60,141 nt of DNA from Lachnospiraceae bacterium (GCA_017618075.1 JAFZUY010000042.1:1-60141), one strand, 5' to 3'. Counted from the first letter of the stretch, positions 51,519 through 60,141 are shown. Made by a program: numbers and translations. The notes: generated by a model from the sequence alone, not told the origin.

Positions 51519-53929
51519 TCTTTCTTTTCTTCTTCAATTTCTTTCTTTTCCCCTGCGATAAAACGAATAATCGAATCACTTATAAGATATATTCCGTCAA
51601 AATTCGGGTGAACTTCGTCTATAAGATAAGTTTCGTAATTATCTTCATTAATTTCTATCAAATTCAGAGAATCAATCCACTCTGTTCCGAGCTTTTCGGA
51701 TATAAATTTACCCATATCCCTGTAAGTCTGAAGAGGCGCACCGACATCAGACATTATGCGTTCGCCGGCCTCAAAGTAATTGGTGTAAATCGGCGAAAGA
51801 ATGATGATTTTCGCATTAGGATAAGTAGATTGAAGCTTAATGATACCGTCGGTCATTGAGGCTTCATAGGAGTCATACGCATATTCGCTGTAAGGAGCAC
51901 CCGTATTAACATGAGCGGGAACGCCCATAAAATAATCGTTTAATCCGTAATTTACTATAAAGTAAAGTTCTTTATTTTCATCATGCTCATTTTCGAATCG
52001 TTCAAGTTCGCTTAAAAAGTCCTTATCTTCTATATCCGACAAAGAACCGCTTCCTAAAAAAGCATCGACGAGCTTGTTAAAATCTCTGATAGCGCACGTT
52101 CCGCCGACGCCGAGATTATATGTGTCGGCACCCGAAAGACTTTCCGATTCGCCGGGAATAGAGAGAGGACCGTGGTAATTGCCCATTATACTGTCTCCGA
52201 AGAATACGATTTCTTTTCCCGACAAATCAGGATACTTAACGTCTTCTTTTACGATCTCTAAGAGAACGTCCTTTTCATCGGCGAAGGATTTCTTATCCAC
52301 AGAGTATTTAAGATTACAGGTTGTCAGTATCAGAAGATTTAATGCCACATCGGAGGCGGGAACTTCATTTATATAATTGTCCGGACTTTCAATGAGCCAC
52401 TTGTTGTTTCCGGGCCAGTACATACTCAGATTGTCGTTGTGAGTCAGAGTCGCAATACATGACTCGTAATCGTCGAGAGTCTGTTTTCTCTCCTCTTCGC
52501 TTAAGCTCTTCCAATAAGAAACAGAAGGGTAGGAAAGAATCGCATAAAAAGAAACATCCGAATATTTTTCTATCATTTTATTAAAGTATTCGAATTCCTC
52601 TTTGCCGTCACCTTTTATGAACGTCACGGGATCAATCTCAAAGAATGCGTATTTCAGGCCGTCTTTTGCAACTGCCATATCGAGCAGTACATTTGTGTCC
52701 TCGTACTCGATATCCGAAGGGGTGATAAAGATGGGCGTGTTCCCGAAGAATGTGGGGAATTTGCCGGCATCTTCAATCGTTGAGCCAAGGAAACTGTAAT
52801 AAAAACTGTCATATTTTTCAGATGCAAGACGAATCATGTTGTTCTGGAAAATACGGTCATCGAAATAATCAAAGTTTTTATAGGAATAAACGGTATAATT
52901 TGTGTCGGAGTAAGTAATTTCACCAAACTTTAATGCGAGAGAAGAAGAGTACTTTTTAACGGTATCGTTATCGTAAATCATGTAAAAGGGCTTTGACTCT
53001 CTTGACACTTTTTCATAAGGCGTGGGAAGAGTATCTTCTTTTATTTCAACACTCGTTAAATCTTCCGGAGACACGACAGGTGCAATTTCAACCCTTTCGT
53101 TTCCGATGACTGTAATTTCATTAATAATTGTATCCGTGCAGTAGACAAGTTTAATTCCGTTGGTATCAAGATAGTCAATCAGCGGTTTATAATCGCCGGT
53201 TAAGTCAACAGCCTCTGCCTTTGCGGACAGATTAGCTGATAAAAGATTCGAATTGTCGAACGAATACTGCGATTTCATATTATGCATATAAATGCCGATA
53301 ACGATAACCGGAATAACTGCGAGAAGAGATATTGCTATTTTAAAAGGAACGGGTACTTTAAATCTGATGCCGTGAATTATCAGGCCAAGGCATAAGAGTA
53401 CGGGAATAAAAACAGTTAAGATGTAATTAACGTCATAGACCGCCTTAAGACCGATGATGGCAAGAGGAATTGCGGGAATCGACGCAATTATATATGTATA
53501 GAATTTCTTTGCGTGAAGAGAAGTAACAAAGAAAATATATGCAACGGAAAAAATGGCATACACGGCGGTAACGGATTTTAAAAGAGCATCTTGCCATGTT
53601 GCATAATCATTTAAATAATATGTAAGAAAATATCTGGTGGATAAAGGAATAAAAGGCTTTGTGGAAATCCAGCCGTCCGCAAAATCATGGGAATTATGCT
53701 GGGCAAGATATTTTACGAATGCGAGTTCATCTACAAAATCCTTTGTGAGAACGGGTGAAAAATTCGTTCTGAAAACAAGGTACGGAATGAGCAGAGCCGC
53801 TATCGGGAATAAATAAAAAAGAAGAATAAAAAGGATATTAAGGCCTTTTTTCTCGTCTTTTTTGTCGTGCCTTTTTTTGGAAGGAGAGGATTTTCTTCTT
53901 ATATTAATAGTGTCTGATCTTTTTTCCAT
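51515..53929 (-). CDS. membrane protein with C-terminal SGNH hydrolase domain
   Basis: About 804 residues. A basic start (RRKSSPSKKRHDKKDEKKG) leads into about five membrane segments in residues 27-260, then a large extracytoplasmic part. The C-terminal 250 residues are an SGNH esterase: IVFFGDSIMGN with the nucleophile Ser, TYNLGVGGTCA (block II), VNYGLNDYF with Asn (block III), and the Asp-His pair of IDEVHPNFDG (block V). Such fusions usually remove or move acyl groups on cell-wall polymers; that role is inferred. The start at 53929 is favoured because a promoter lies only 6 bases upstream of it. A longer reading to 53983 would precede the promoter. Confidence 0.78.
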   Translation of the reverse strand: MEKRSDTINIRRKSSPSKKRHDKKDEKKGLNILFILLFYLFPIAALLIPYLVFRTNFSPVLTKDFVDELAFVKYLAQHNSHDFADGWISTKPFIPLSTRYFLTYYLNDYATWQDALLKSVTAVYAIFSVAYIFFVTSLHAKKFYTYIIASIPAIPLAIIGLKAVYDVNYILTVFIPVLLCLGLIIHGIRFKVPVPFKIAISLLAVIPVIVIGIYMHNMKSQYSFDNSNLLSANLSAKAEAVDLTGDYKPLIDYLDTNGIKLVYCTDTIINEITVIGNERVEIAPVVSPEDLTSVEIKEDTLPTPYEKVSRESKPFYMIYDNDTVKKYSSSLALKFGEITYSDTNYTVYSYKNFDYFDDRIFQNNMIRLASEKYDSFYYSFLGSTIEDAGKFPTFFGNTPIFITPSDIEYEDTNVLLDMAVAKDGLKYAFFEIDPVTFIKGDGKEEFEYFNKMIEKYSDVSFYAILSYPSVSYWKSLSEEERKQTLDDYESCIATLTHNDNLSMYWPGNNKWLIESPDNYINEVPASDVALNLLILTTCNLKYSVDKKSFADEKDVLLEIVKEDVKYPDLSGKEIVFFGDSIMGNYHGPLSIPGESESLSGADTYNLGVGGTCAIRDFNKLVDAFLGSGSLSDIEDKDFLSELERFENEHDENKELYFIVNYGLNDYFMGVPAHVNTGAPYSEYAYDSYEASMTDGIIKLQSTYPNAKIIILSPIYTNYFEAGERIMSDVGAPLQTYRDMGKFISEKLGTEWIDSLNLIEINEDNYETYLIDEVHPNFDGIYLISDSIIRFIAGEKKEIEEEKKD

Positions 53930-53935
53930 ACGTAT

Positions 53936-53964
53936 ATAATATCTTTTTTCGAAATGTATTTCAA
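53936..53964 (-). promoter_or_regulatory. promoter giving a leaderless SGNH transcript
   Basis: On the minus strand TTGAAA (53959-53964), exactly 17 bases, then TATTAT (53936-53941). Only six bases separate the -10 from the ATG at 53929, so transcription should begin at or beside the A of ATG. Confidence 0.7.
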
Positions 53965-54000
53965 CAACGCATTTTACTTGCAATTCGCACTTTATCTATG

Positions 54001-54029
54001 TTAAACTTGATAATGCATTAATCTATAAT
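54001..54029 (+). promoter_or_regulatory. possible promoter of the zinc-ribbon DUF4190 gene
   Basis: A perfect TATAAT (54024-54029) has a poor TTAAAC (54001-54006) 17 bases upstream. The start would be about 35 bases before ATG. Confidence 0.4.
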
Positions 54030-54070
54030 GATTATTATCCTAAAACAATTATGAAAGGGGAAAATAAAAA

Positions 54071-54730
54071 ATGAAATGCAGTAGTTGTGGATTTGAATTT
54101 GAAGGCGGAAAGTTTTGCCCTCAGTGTGGAGCTAAAGTTGAAGAAGCTGTAGCAGAAGCAGTAGTAGAGGCAGCAGCGCCCGTAGTAGAAGCAGCAGCAG
54201 AACCCGTAGTAGAAGCAGCTCAGGCGGCTGAGCCCGTTGTAGAGGCAGCAGCAGAACCTGTAGTAGAGGCAGCAGCAACAGCAGCCGGTGCAGAAGCAGG
54301 CACAATGCCCGTTTATACAGACTACAGTTCATATGACAATGCAGAAGAGAAGAAGGGTATCAATGCTCTCGGTCTCGTTGCAATGATTCTTGGTATTGTT
54401 TCACTCGTTGCACTTATTTGCGGATGTTGTGTCGGTACTTCAACAGTAGTATTTACAGTACTTAAATTTATCTTAATCTTTGCAAGACTTATCATGTCTC
54501 TCGTTGCAATTATTTTAGGTATTGTAGGCATGAAGAAAAGACCCGATCAGAAGGGCATGGCAATTGCAGGTCTGGTTCTCGGTATCATCGGATTACTCCT
54601 TGGTGGATTAAGCCTTATTCTTACAATACTCGGTCTTGTAGGCAAGGCAGCTTTGGGCGGAGTTACCAGTACTCCCGGATTCCAGCAGTATCTTGAAGAA
54701 TTACAGGATTCATTAGAGTCTACATATTAA
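54071..54730 (+). CDS. zinc-ribbon, EA-repeat, DUF4190-like membrane protein
   Basis: A 219-residue protein in three parts. Residues 1-20 are a zinc ribbon, MKCSSCGFEFEGGKFCPQCG, with two CxxC pairs. Residues 25-75 are repeats of V-V-E-A-A-(A-E-P) drawn from near-identical DNA copies at 54140-54290. Residues 95-200 hold three hydrophobic segments with a GLVAMILGIVSLVALICGCC start and KRPDQKGMAIAGLVLGIIGL, the usual DUF4190 arrangement. Function unknown; the ribbon faces the cytoplasm. A strong hairpin follows the gene. Confidence 0.8.
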   Translation: MKCSSCGFEFEGGKFCPQCGAKVEEAVAEAVVEAAAPVVEAAAEPVVEAAQAAEPVVEAAAEPVVEAAATAAGAEAGTMPVYTDYSSYDNAEEKKGINALGLVAMILGIVSLVALICGCCVGTSTVVFTVLKFILIFARLIMSLVAIILGIVGMKKRPDQKGMAIAGLVLGIIGLLLGGLSLILTILGLVGKAALGGVTSTPGFQQYLEELQDSLESTY

Positions 54731-54760
54731 AATAACAAATAAGAACCAAAAAGATTAGCG

Positions 54761-54796
54761 GAAATTCTTCATTTATATAATGAAGAATTTCTGTTT
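54761..54796 (+). terminator. strong hairpin after the zinc-ribbon gene
   Basis: GAAATTCTTCATT (54761-54773) pairs perfectly with AATGAAGAATTTC (54779-54791) across five bases, followed by TGTTTAT. The T-run is short, so read-through into the next gene is possible. Confidence 0.65.
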
Positions 54797-54810
54797 ATAA
54801 AGGAGAGAAA

Positions 54811-55269
54811 ATGGATAACAATCCTCAGAATTATAATAACTACTATTACGGAGAGATGAATAATTACGAAGTGGTACCTCAAAAGAAAAATGTATGCGGT
54901 ATTCTTTCTTTTATTTTTTCAATGGTTGCAGTCGTAATTATGCTTATCTCGTGTTGCGGTTTAATGTTTGCATTGGTTCCCTATATCGGATGGATTTTGG
55001 GATTTATGATGCAGTTTGGCAACTTCTTAATAGTTCCGCTTCTTATCGCAGGATTTGTTCTCGGCATCATCGGAGTAAACAAAAAAGATCAGCCCAAGGG
55101 CCTGGCAAGGGCCGGAATGATAATCAGTATAGTTATATTTGCACTTTGGTTACTGGCAGTAATTACCATTATCGTTCTTACAATTCTTGCGACACTGGGA
55201 ATAATTACCACGGGATTCCTTGCAGGATTAACCCAGTATTTAAATCAGCTTAATACAATACCTCATTAA
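54811..55269 (+). CDS. DUF4190-like membrane protein
   Basis: A 152-residue protein. An Asn/Tyr-rich start (about 1-25) is followed by three to four hydrophobic segments, with GILSFIFSMVAVVIMLISCC (about 30-49), the loop LGIIGVNKKDQPKGLARAGM, and a last segment. It shares the KKDQPKG/KRPDQKG loop with the protein upstream, so the two are probably paralogs. GGAGAG precedes ATG. Function unknown. Confidence 0.75.
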   Translation: MDNNPQNYNNYYYGEMNNYEVVPQKKNVCGILSFIFSMVAVVIMLISCCGLMFALVPYIGWILGFMMQFGNFLIVPLLIAGFVLGIIGVNKKDQPKGLARAGMIISIVIFALWLLAVITIIVLTILATLGIITTGFLAGLTQYLNQLNTIPH

Positions 55270-55297
55270 TTAAGCTGAGTCGGTTCATTATACTAAC

Positions 55298-55332
55298 AAA
55301 AGGGTTTCGGTTCAAAAACCGGAACTCTTTTT
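55298..55332 (+). terminator. terminator before the S10 operon
   Basis: AAAAGGGTTTCGGTT (55298-55312) pairs with AACCGGAACTCTTTT (55317-55331) with a few mismatches, followed by T. Confidence 0.7.
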
Positions 55333-55431
55333 ACGCTTATACACTGCACACTATATATAGAAGCTTTACAACTAAAAGTTGTGCCTGAATGTCGTGTGTA
55401 GAAATTTATTGAAAATTTTTGTAAAAAATGC

Positions 55432-55460
55432 TTGAAATTAAAGAATTAATTTGATAATAT
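55432..55460 (+). promoter_or_regulatory. promoter of the S10 ribosomal protein operon
   Basis: TTGAAA (55432-55437), 17 bases, then TAATAT (55455-55460). The start is near 55467, giving a leader of about 244 bases before rpsJ. Confidence 0.65.
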
Positions 55461-55466
55461 AGCATT

Positions 55467-55620
55467 TGCTGTGACATTGATAGCAATGATGTGTAAGGTT
55501 GCTGCGTCAATCGCAGGTTTTTACACGGAGCGAATGTCAAGTCGAGATACTGACGACAAGTCACTGTACAAACATTATAGTCTGCTTTAAGCAGAAACGA
55601 CGTGTGGTCGTTTATTTTTT
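55467..55620 (+). ncRNA. structured S10 leader ending in a terminator-like hairpin
   Basis: GACATT (55473-55478) pairs with AATGTC (55533-55538), enclosing GTGTAA (55491-55496) with TTACAC (55521-55526) and CTGCG (55502-55506) with CGCAG (55512-55516). At the end AACGAC (55596-55601) and GTCGTT (55607-55612) form a perfect 6-bp stem followed by TTATTTTTT-type U-rich sequence to 55620. It looks like an attenuated leader or a separate small RNA. Further hairpins follow: GCGACACAC with GTGT/GTCGC (55631-55659) and TTGTACTT with AAGTACAA (55666-55688), just before the ribosome site. No named family is claimed. Confidence 0.5.
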
Positions 55621-55710
55621 AGAAAAGGATGCGACACACACGGGAGAGTGTACAGTCGCCGCTTGTTGTACTTGAATCTTAAGTACAAAATATGAGAGGA
55701 GACTTTTTTT

Positions 55711-56022
55711 ATGGCAAATCAAGTAATGAGAATCACACTTAAGGCTTACGAGCATCAGACAGTTGATGCATCCGCAGCTAAGATTATCGACACTTGCAAG
55801 AAAAATGGAGCAAAGGTTAGCGGACCCGTTCCCCTTCCTACTAAGAAGGAGATCATCACAATCATCCGTGCCGTACACAAGTACAAAGACTCCAGAGAGC
55901 AGTTTGAACAGAGAACTCACAAGAGACTTATCGATGTTCATGAGCCCAACCAGAAAGTTATAGACGCTATGCAGAAGCTCGAAATGCCCGCAGGCGTTTA
56001 TATCAATATTAAAATGATCTAA
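55711..56022 (+). CDS. rpsJ: 30S ribosomal protein S10
   Basis: A 103-residue S10/NusE protein starting [20 protein letters not shown]. The conserved [20 protein letters not shown] (about 37-56) and [18 protein letters not shown] (about 59-76) segments are complete. It belongs to the 30S head and to transcription antitermination complexes. AGAGGAG lies 9 bases upstream of ATG. A gap of 126 bases separates it from rplC. Confidence 0.98.
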   Translation: MANQVMRITLKAYEHQTVDASAAKIIDTCKKNGAKVSGPVPLPTKKEIITIIRAVHKYKDSREQFEQRTHKRLIDVHEPNQKVIDAMQKLEMPAGVYINIKMI

Positions 56023-56148
56023 TCGGTTCAAACCCAAACCGCAGATCACAATCGTTACATTATTAATAAGAAAAAACAAAATGACTTCCACAACTAGTAT
56101 GCATCCTATATGGATACCGCTGTAGTGGAATCAAAAGGAGGTCAAAAA

Positions 56149-56832
56149 ATGAAAAAGGCTATTTTAGCTACAAAAGTCGGAATGACTCAGATCTTCGCTG
56201 AAGACGGCACACTCATTCCGGTAACGGTTCTCCAGGCAGGTCCTTGCGTAGTTACTCAGGTAAAGACCATCGAGAACGACGGATACGAAGCAGTTCAGGT
56301 AGGTTTCGTAGACAAGAAAGACAAAATTATCAATAAGGACGCTAAAGGCAAGAAGGAAATCGTTCATGCAAACGGCACAACAAAGGCTATGCAGGGACAT
56401 TTCAAGAAAGCCGGCACAACAAGCAAGCGTTTTGTCAGAGAGTTTAAGTTCGAGAATGCTTCCGAATACGCTCTTGCTCAGGAAATCAAAGCAGACATCT
56501 TCGCTGAAGGCGACAAGATCGATGCAACAGCAATTACCAAAGGTAAAGGTTTCCAGGGTGCTATCAAGAGACTCGGTCAGCACAGAGGACCCATGAAGCA
56601 CGGTTCAAAGTTCCATCGTCATCAGGGTTCCAACGGCGCATGTTCTTCACCCAGCCGTGTATTTAAGGGCAAAGGTATGCCCGGTCAGATGGGTGGCAAG
56701 AAGGCTACAGTAAGAAATCTTGAAGTTGTCAGAGTTGATGCTGAAAAGAACTTACTTTTAATCAAGGGCGCTGTACCCGGACCCAAGAAAGCCATGGTTA
56801 CTATTAAAGAAACAACCAAGGCTGAAGCTTAA
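56149..56832 (+). CDS. rplC: 50S ribosomal protein L3
   Basis: About 227 residues, starting [20 protein letters not shown]. The central [20 protein letters not shown] (about 138-157) and GRVF-type [20 protein letters not shown] (about 169-188) are the L3 signature, including the glutamine methylation region. Start 56149 follows AAGGAGG by 5-6 bases; an ATG at 56110 would add 13 residues not typical of L3. It is one of the first proteins assembled on 23S rRNA. Confidence 0.98.
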   Translation: MKKAILATKVGMTQIFAEDGTLIPVTVLQAGPCVVTQVKTIENDGYEAVQVGFVDKKDKIINKDAKGKKEIVHANGTTKAMQGHFKKAGTTSKRFVREFKFENASEYALAQEIKADIFAEGDKIDATAITKGKGFQGAIKRLGQHRGPMKHGSKFHRHQGSNGACSSPSRVFKGKGMPGQMGGKKATVRNLEVVRVDAEKNLLLIKGAVPGPKKAMVTIKETTKAEA

Positions 56833-56856
56833 TCGGACGAAAGGAGGAACACACAG

Positions 56857-57477
56857 ATGGCTCAGGTATCTGTTTACAATATGGAAGGCAAGGAAGTCGG
56901 AAAGATGGATTTGCTCGATGATATTTTCGGTATCGAAGTAAATGAACATTTAGTACACATGGCTGTAGTTCAGCACCTTGCAAATATGCGCCAGGGAACA
57001 CAGAAAGCCAAAACCCGTTCGGAGGTATCCGGCGGTGGTGCAAAGCCCTGGAGACAGAAAGGAACCGGTCATGCTAGACAGGGTTCAACAAGATCTCCTC
57101 AGTGGAGACACGGCGGCGTAGTATTCGCACCCGTACCCAGAGATTACTCATTCAAACTTAATAAGAAGGAAAAGAGAATTGCTCTTAAGTCCGCTCTTAC
57201 AAACAAGGTAACCGAAGGAAAGCTCATGGTTATCGACGAAATCAAGTTTGATGAAATCAAGACAAAGAAGTTCGCAGAGTTCTTAAACAACATCAAAGCA
57301 GAGAAGGCTTTAGTTGTTATCAAAGAGAACGATGCTAATACGATTTTATCCGCTAGAAACATCGCAAACGCAAATACAGCTGTAGCAGACAACATCAATG
57401 TTTACGACATTATGAATGCTAAGACACTTGTACTTGCCAAGGATGCGGTAGAAAAGATTCAGGAGGTATACGCATAA
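56857..57477 (+). CDS. rplD: 50S ribosomal protein L4
   Basis: A 206-residue L4. QHLANMRQGTQKAKTRSEVS (about 40-59) and GGGAKPWRQKGTGHARQGST (about 60-79) make up the exit-tunnel loop; the C-terminal globular part follows. In enterobacteria L4 represses its own operon through the S10 leader; whether it does here is not known. AAGGAGG precedes ATG. Its stop overlaps the rplW start by one base. Confidence 0.98.
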   Translation: MAQVSVYNMEGKEVGKMDLLDDIFGIEVNEHLVHMAVVQHLANMRQGTQKAKTRSEVSGGGAKPWRQKGTGHARQGSTRSPQWRHGGVVFAPVPRDYSFKLNKKEKRIALKSALTNKVTEGKLMVIDEIKFDEIKTKKFAEFLNNIKAEKALVVIKENDANTILSARNIANANTAVADNINVYDIMNAKTLVLAKDAVEKIQEVYA

Positions 57478-57776
57478 TGGCAGATCTTAAATATTATGAC
57501 GTTATTTTAAAGCCGGTTGTTACTGAAAAGAGTATGTCCGGTATGGGCGACAAGAAGTATACCTTCTTAGTAAATCCCGATGCTACCAAGAATCAGATTA
57601 AGGATGCTGTTGAGAAAATGTTTCCCGGCACAGAGGTAGCAAGTGTAAACACAATGAATTGCAACGGCAAAAACAAGAGACGTGGCAATGTATATGGCAA
57701 GACTGCCGAGACAAAGAAAGCTATCGTTAAGCTTACAGAAGGCAGCAAGGATATCGAGATCTTCTCAGGTATCTAA
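57477..57776 (+). CDS. rplW: 50S ribosomal protein L23
   Basis: A 99-residue L23 beginning MADLKYYDVILKPVVTEKSM, with YTFLVNPDATKNQIKDAVEK (about 28-47) and GKNKRRGNVYG (about 64-74), the rRNA-binding loop. It lies at the tunnel exit and binds trigger factor and SRP. Its ATG overlaps the rplD stop by one base, and GGAGG lies within rplD. Confidence 0.97.
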   Translation: MADLKYYDVILKPVVTEKSMSGMGDKKYTFLVNPDATKNQIKDAVEKMFPGTEVASVNTMNCNGKNKRRGNVYGKTAETKKAIVKLTEGSKDIEIFSGI

Positions 57777-57835
57777 TACGCCAATCTATATGCAATGAAG
57801 CATGATAATAAATAACAGTAAAGGAGAACAAAGAA

Positions 57836-58678
57836 ATGGGAATTAAGACATACAATCCCTATACACCCTCCAGAAGAAATATGACTGGCTCTGACTTCTC
57901 TGAAATTACCAAGAAGACACCCGAGAAATCACTCTGTGTCGCAATGGAGAAGACAGCAGGACGTAACAATCAGGGTAAGATAACAGTTAGACACCATGGC
58001 GGCGGAGCCAAGAAGAAATACAGAATCGTAGACTTCAAGAGAAATAAAGACGGTATTCCCGCAAAGGTAATCGGAATCGAATACGATCCCAACAGAACAG
58101 CAAACATCGCACTTATCTGCTATGCAGACGGCGAGAAAGCTTATATAATCGCACCCGAAGGCTTAAAGGACGGAATGAAAGTCATGAACGGACCCGATGC
58201 CGAAGTTAGAATCGGCAACTGCTTACCTCTTGACAAGATTCCCGTTGGTACTCAGGTACACAACATTGAGCTTTTACCCGGCAAGGGCGGACAGATGGTT
58301 CGTTCAGCAGGTAACAGTGCACAGCTCATGGCTAAGGAAGGTAAGTACGCAACACTTCGTCTTCCTTCAGGCGAAATGAGAATGGTACCTATCATGTGCA
58401 GAGCAACAGTAGGTATCGTAGGTAACGTAGATCACAACCTTATCAATATAGGTAAGGCAGGACGTAAGCGTCACATGGGCATCCGCCCTACAGTACGTGG
58501 TTCTGTAATGAACCCCAACGACCATCCTCATGGTGGTGGTGAAGGTAAGTGTAGTATCGGTCGTCCCGGTCCCTGCACACCTTGGGGCAAGCCGGCTTTG
58601 GGCTTAAAGACAAGAAAGAAAAACAAGCAGTCTAACAAGCTCATCGTAAGAAGAAGAGACGGACGCGCGTTAAAGTAA
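57836..58678 (+). CDS. rplB: 50S ribosomal protein L2
   Basis: A 280-residue L2 starting [40 protein letters not shown] (about 43-62) and [20 protein letters not shown] (about 223-242), with the peptidyl-transferase His, are the universal segments. AGGAGAAC precedes ATG, and a 59-base gap separates it from rplW. Confidence 0.98.
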   Translation: MGIKTYNPYTPSRRNMTGSDFSEITKKTPEKSLCVAMEKTAGRNNQGKITVRHHGGGAKKKYRIVDFKRNKDGIPAKVIGIEYDPNRTANIALICYADGEKAYIIAPEGLKDGMKVMNGPDAEVRIGNCLPLDKIPVGTQVHNIELLPGKGGQMVRSAGNSAQLMAKEGKYATLRLPSGEMRMVPIMCRATVGIVGNVDHNLINIGKAGRKRHMGIRPTVRGSVMNPNDHPHGGGEGKCSIGRPGPCTPWGKPALGLKTRKKNKQSNKLIVRRRDGRALK

Positions 58679-58703
58679 GCGCATATTGATAAGGAGGAAA
58701 ATA

Positions 58704-58985
58704 ATGGCAAGATCATTAAAAAAAGGACCCTTTGCTGATGCAAGCCTTTTAAAGAAGGTTGATGCAATGAACGCAGCGGGTAATAAATCAGTAATTAAGA
58801 CCTGGTCACGTCGTTCCACAATCTTTCCCTCATTCGTAGGACATACATTTGCGGTTCATGACGGCAGAAAGCATGTTCCCGTATATGTAACGGAAGATAT
58901 GGTTGGCCACAAGCTCGGTGAGTTCGTAGCCACAAGAACATACAGAGGCCACGGTAAAGACGAAAAGAAATCTAAATCTAAGTAA
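58704..58985 (+). CDS. rpsS: 30S ribosomal protein S19
   Basis: A 93-residue S19 starting [20 protein letters not shown], with [20 protein letters not shown] (about 33-52) and [20 protein letters not shown] (about 70-89). Start 58704 follows GGAGG by 7 bases and matches the universal N-terminus; an ATG at 58686 would add six residues. Confidence 0.98.
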   Translation: MARSLKKGPFADASLLKKVDAMNAAGNKSVIKTWSRRSTIFPSFVGHTFAVHDGRKHVPVYVTEDMVGHKLGEFVATRTYRGHGKDEKKSKSK

Positions 58986-59003
58986 GGAAGGAGGTTTTAA
59001 TCC

Positions 59004-59396
59004 ATGGAAGAAACAAAAAGCAGATCACAATACAAGAGAGAGCGTAATAAAGAGAACAGGGAGACAAGACCTTCGGCAAAGTTATCTTACGCAAGAGTAT
59101 CGGTACAGAAGGCTTGCTTCGTACTTGACGCCATCAGAGGCAAAGATGTTAATACGGCTTTGGCTATTCTGGAGTACAACCCCAGATATGCATCAAGCAT
59201 TATCAAAAAGCTTTTACTTAGTGCTATCGCCAATGCCGAAAACAACAACGGCATGAATCCCGAGAAGCTTTACATCGAAGAATGTTATGCAAATAAGGGA
59301 CCCACAATGAAGAGAATCAGACCCAGAGCACAGGGCAGAGCTTACAGAATCGAAAAGAGAATGAGCCACATTACCATCGTGCTCAATGAAAGATAG
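59004..59396 (+). CDS. rplV: 50S ribosomal protein L22
   Basis: A 130-residue L22. A charged N-terminal extension of about 22 residues precedes the fold; [20 protein letters not shown] (about 29-48) and the tunnel loop with [20 protein letters not shown] (about 101-120) are typical. GGAGG lies 9 bases upstream of ATG. The extension is longer than in many bacteria. Confidence 0.97.
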   Translation: MEETKSRSQYKRERNKENRETRPSAKLSYARVSVQKACFVLDAIRGKDVNTALAILEYNPRYASSIIKKLLLSAIANAENNNGMNPEKLYIEECYANKGPTMKRIRPRAQGRAYRIEKRMSHITIVLNER

Positions 59397-59406
59397 GAGG
59401 AACAGT

Positions 59407-60063
59407 ATGGGACAGAAAGTTAATCCTCATGGTATAAGAGTTGGCGTTATCAAGGACTGGGGTTCTATGTGGTACGCAGATGCTGATTTCGCTGATTGCC
59501 TTGTTGAAGATTACAACATCAGAAAATATTTAAAGAAGAAACTCTATACATCCGGTATCAGCAAAATCGATATCGAAAGAGCTTCAAATAAAGTTAAAGT
59601 TACCGTTTATACTTCAAAGCCCGGTCTTGTTATCGGTAAAGGCGGCGCTGATATCGAAAACACAAAGAAAGAGTTAAAGAAACTCACAGGCAAGAATGTA
59701 AACGTTGACATCAAAGAGATCAAGAGACCCGAGAAAGAGTCACAGCTTGTTGCTGAGAACATCGCTAAGCAGCTCGAAGACCGTGTTGCTTACAGAAGAG
59801 CAATGAAGCAGGCTATGACAAGAACCATGAAATCGGGAGTTTACGGTATCAAAGTTCAGCTTTCCGGCCGTTTAGGCGGTGCTGATATGGCTCGTACTGA
59901 GACAATTAGTGACGGTACTATTCCTCTTCAGACATTACGTGCCGATATCGATTACGGTTTCGCTGAGGCAGATACAACCTACGGCAAAGTTGGCGTAAAG
60001 GTTTGGATCTACAAGGGCGAAGTTCTCCCCGTAAAAGAAAATAAAGAAGGGAGTGCAAAATAA
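59407..60063 (+). CDS. rpsC: 30S ribosomal protein S3
   Basis: About 218 residues, starting [40 protein letters not shown] (about 72-91) is the KH domain with the GxxG loop; [20 protein letters not shown] (about 154-173) is the C-terminal signature. Start 59407 follows AGGAGG by 5 bases and matches the universal N-terminus, rather than ATG 59386 inside rplV. The stop overlaps the rplP start by one base. Confidence 0.98.
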   Translation: MGQKVNPHGIRVGVIKDWGSMWYADADFADCLVEDYNIRKYLKKKLYTSGISKIDIERASNKVKVTVYTSKPGLVIGKGGADIENTKKELKKLTGKNVNVDIKEIKRPEKESQLVAENIAKQLEDRVAYRRAMKQAMTRTMKSGVYGIKVQLSGRLGGADMARTETISDGTIPLQTLRADIDYGFAEADTTYGKVGVKVWIYKGEVLPVKENKEGSAK

Positions 60064-60141
60064 TGTTATTACCTAAGAGAGTTAAACATCGTAAGCAGTT
60101 CCGTGGAAGTATGAAGGGTAAAGCTCTTTCGGGCAACCAGA
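60063..60141 (+). CDS. rplP: 50S ribosomal protein L16, N-terminal part (cut by window edge)
   Basis: Twenty-six residues are visible, starting [20 protein letters not shown] and continuing ALSGNQ, the universal L16 start. ATG overlaps the rpsC TAA by one base. The gene continues beyond the window and fits the standard S10 operon order after S3. Confidence 0.95.
   Translation, partial: MLLPKRVKHRKQFRGSMKGKALSGNQ

Noticed and set aside
54132-54332. Leucine-rich reading frame on the minus strand
   Set aside because: It is the complement of the Glu/Ala repeat of the zinc-ribbon gene; the Leu runs arise from GCA/GAA repeats and there is no ribosome site.
55270-55431. Small gene between the DUF4190 gene and the S10 promoter
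   Set aside because: Only a terminator and AT-rich sequence are visible; no frame with a ribosome site was found.

Overview
The window is one contiguous piece of a chromosome from a low-to-moderate GC, Gram-positive anaerobe. It most resembles a Lachnospiraceae member of the Butyrivibrio/Pseudobutyrivibrio type. The reasons are strong AGGAGG ribosome binding sites, sigma-A type promoters, a small SRP RNA, a secretin-less (monoderm) Tad pilus cluster, three MATE transporters, an Rpn-type nuclease, and signal-less GH43 and GH5 enzymes typical of fibre-degrading gut or rumen bacteria. The genus is an inference; nothing was searched.

Layout. Positions 1-139 are the end of an IS3/IS150-like insertion sequence that runs off the window. 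175-11517 holds transport and housekeeping genes: Na+/solute symporter, orphan PTS EIIC, MATE 1, GIY-YIG protein, ECF S component, exonuclease III, CCA-adding enzyme, an Ldh2-type dehydrogenase with glycerol kinase, and a lipase-like hydrolase. 11590-17503 is a surface-glycan and envelope block: GT2 and GT52-like transferases, divergent from MATE 2 and a large lipoprotein. At 17554-17750 lies the SRP RNA, immediately before pgeF. 18581-22005 is an AraC regulator divergent from an SDR-MATE 3 pair. 22046-26340 holds an Rpn-like nuclease, then a carboxylesterase-GH43 pair.

26498-35844 is a compact, overlapping Tad/type IVc pilus operon. It has two A24 prepilin peptidases, TadZ, TadA, TadB, a TadC-like protein with an extracytoplasmic N-terminal extension, a Flp pilin, three pseudopilin-like proteins and an FHA protein. 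Its promoter is clear and its leader can fold into two mutually exclusive hairpins.

35977-55269 is mostly core metabolism and DNA maintenance: HIT protein, DUF3137 protein, murG, a vapBC module with a palindromic operator, pgi, a c-di-GMP phosphodiesterase, birA/bioY with a shared BirA box, GH5, dnaX-ybaB-recR, galM and several membrane proteins. From 55432 to the end is the S10 ribosomal protein operon in standard order (S10, L3, L4, L23, L2, S19, L22, S3, L16), preceded by a structured leader of about 240 nt with a terminator-like hairpin.

Most likely to repay a second look: the unusual parts of the Tad operon and its switch-like leader, the S10 leader RNA, the long-range stem enclosing the SRP RNA, genes whose promoters sit so close to the start codon that the mRNA should be leaderless, and the BirA operator shared by birA and bioY. 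No CRISPR array, prophage, tRNA or rRNA was seen.
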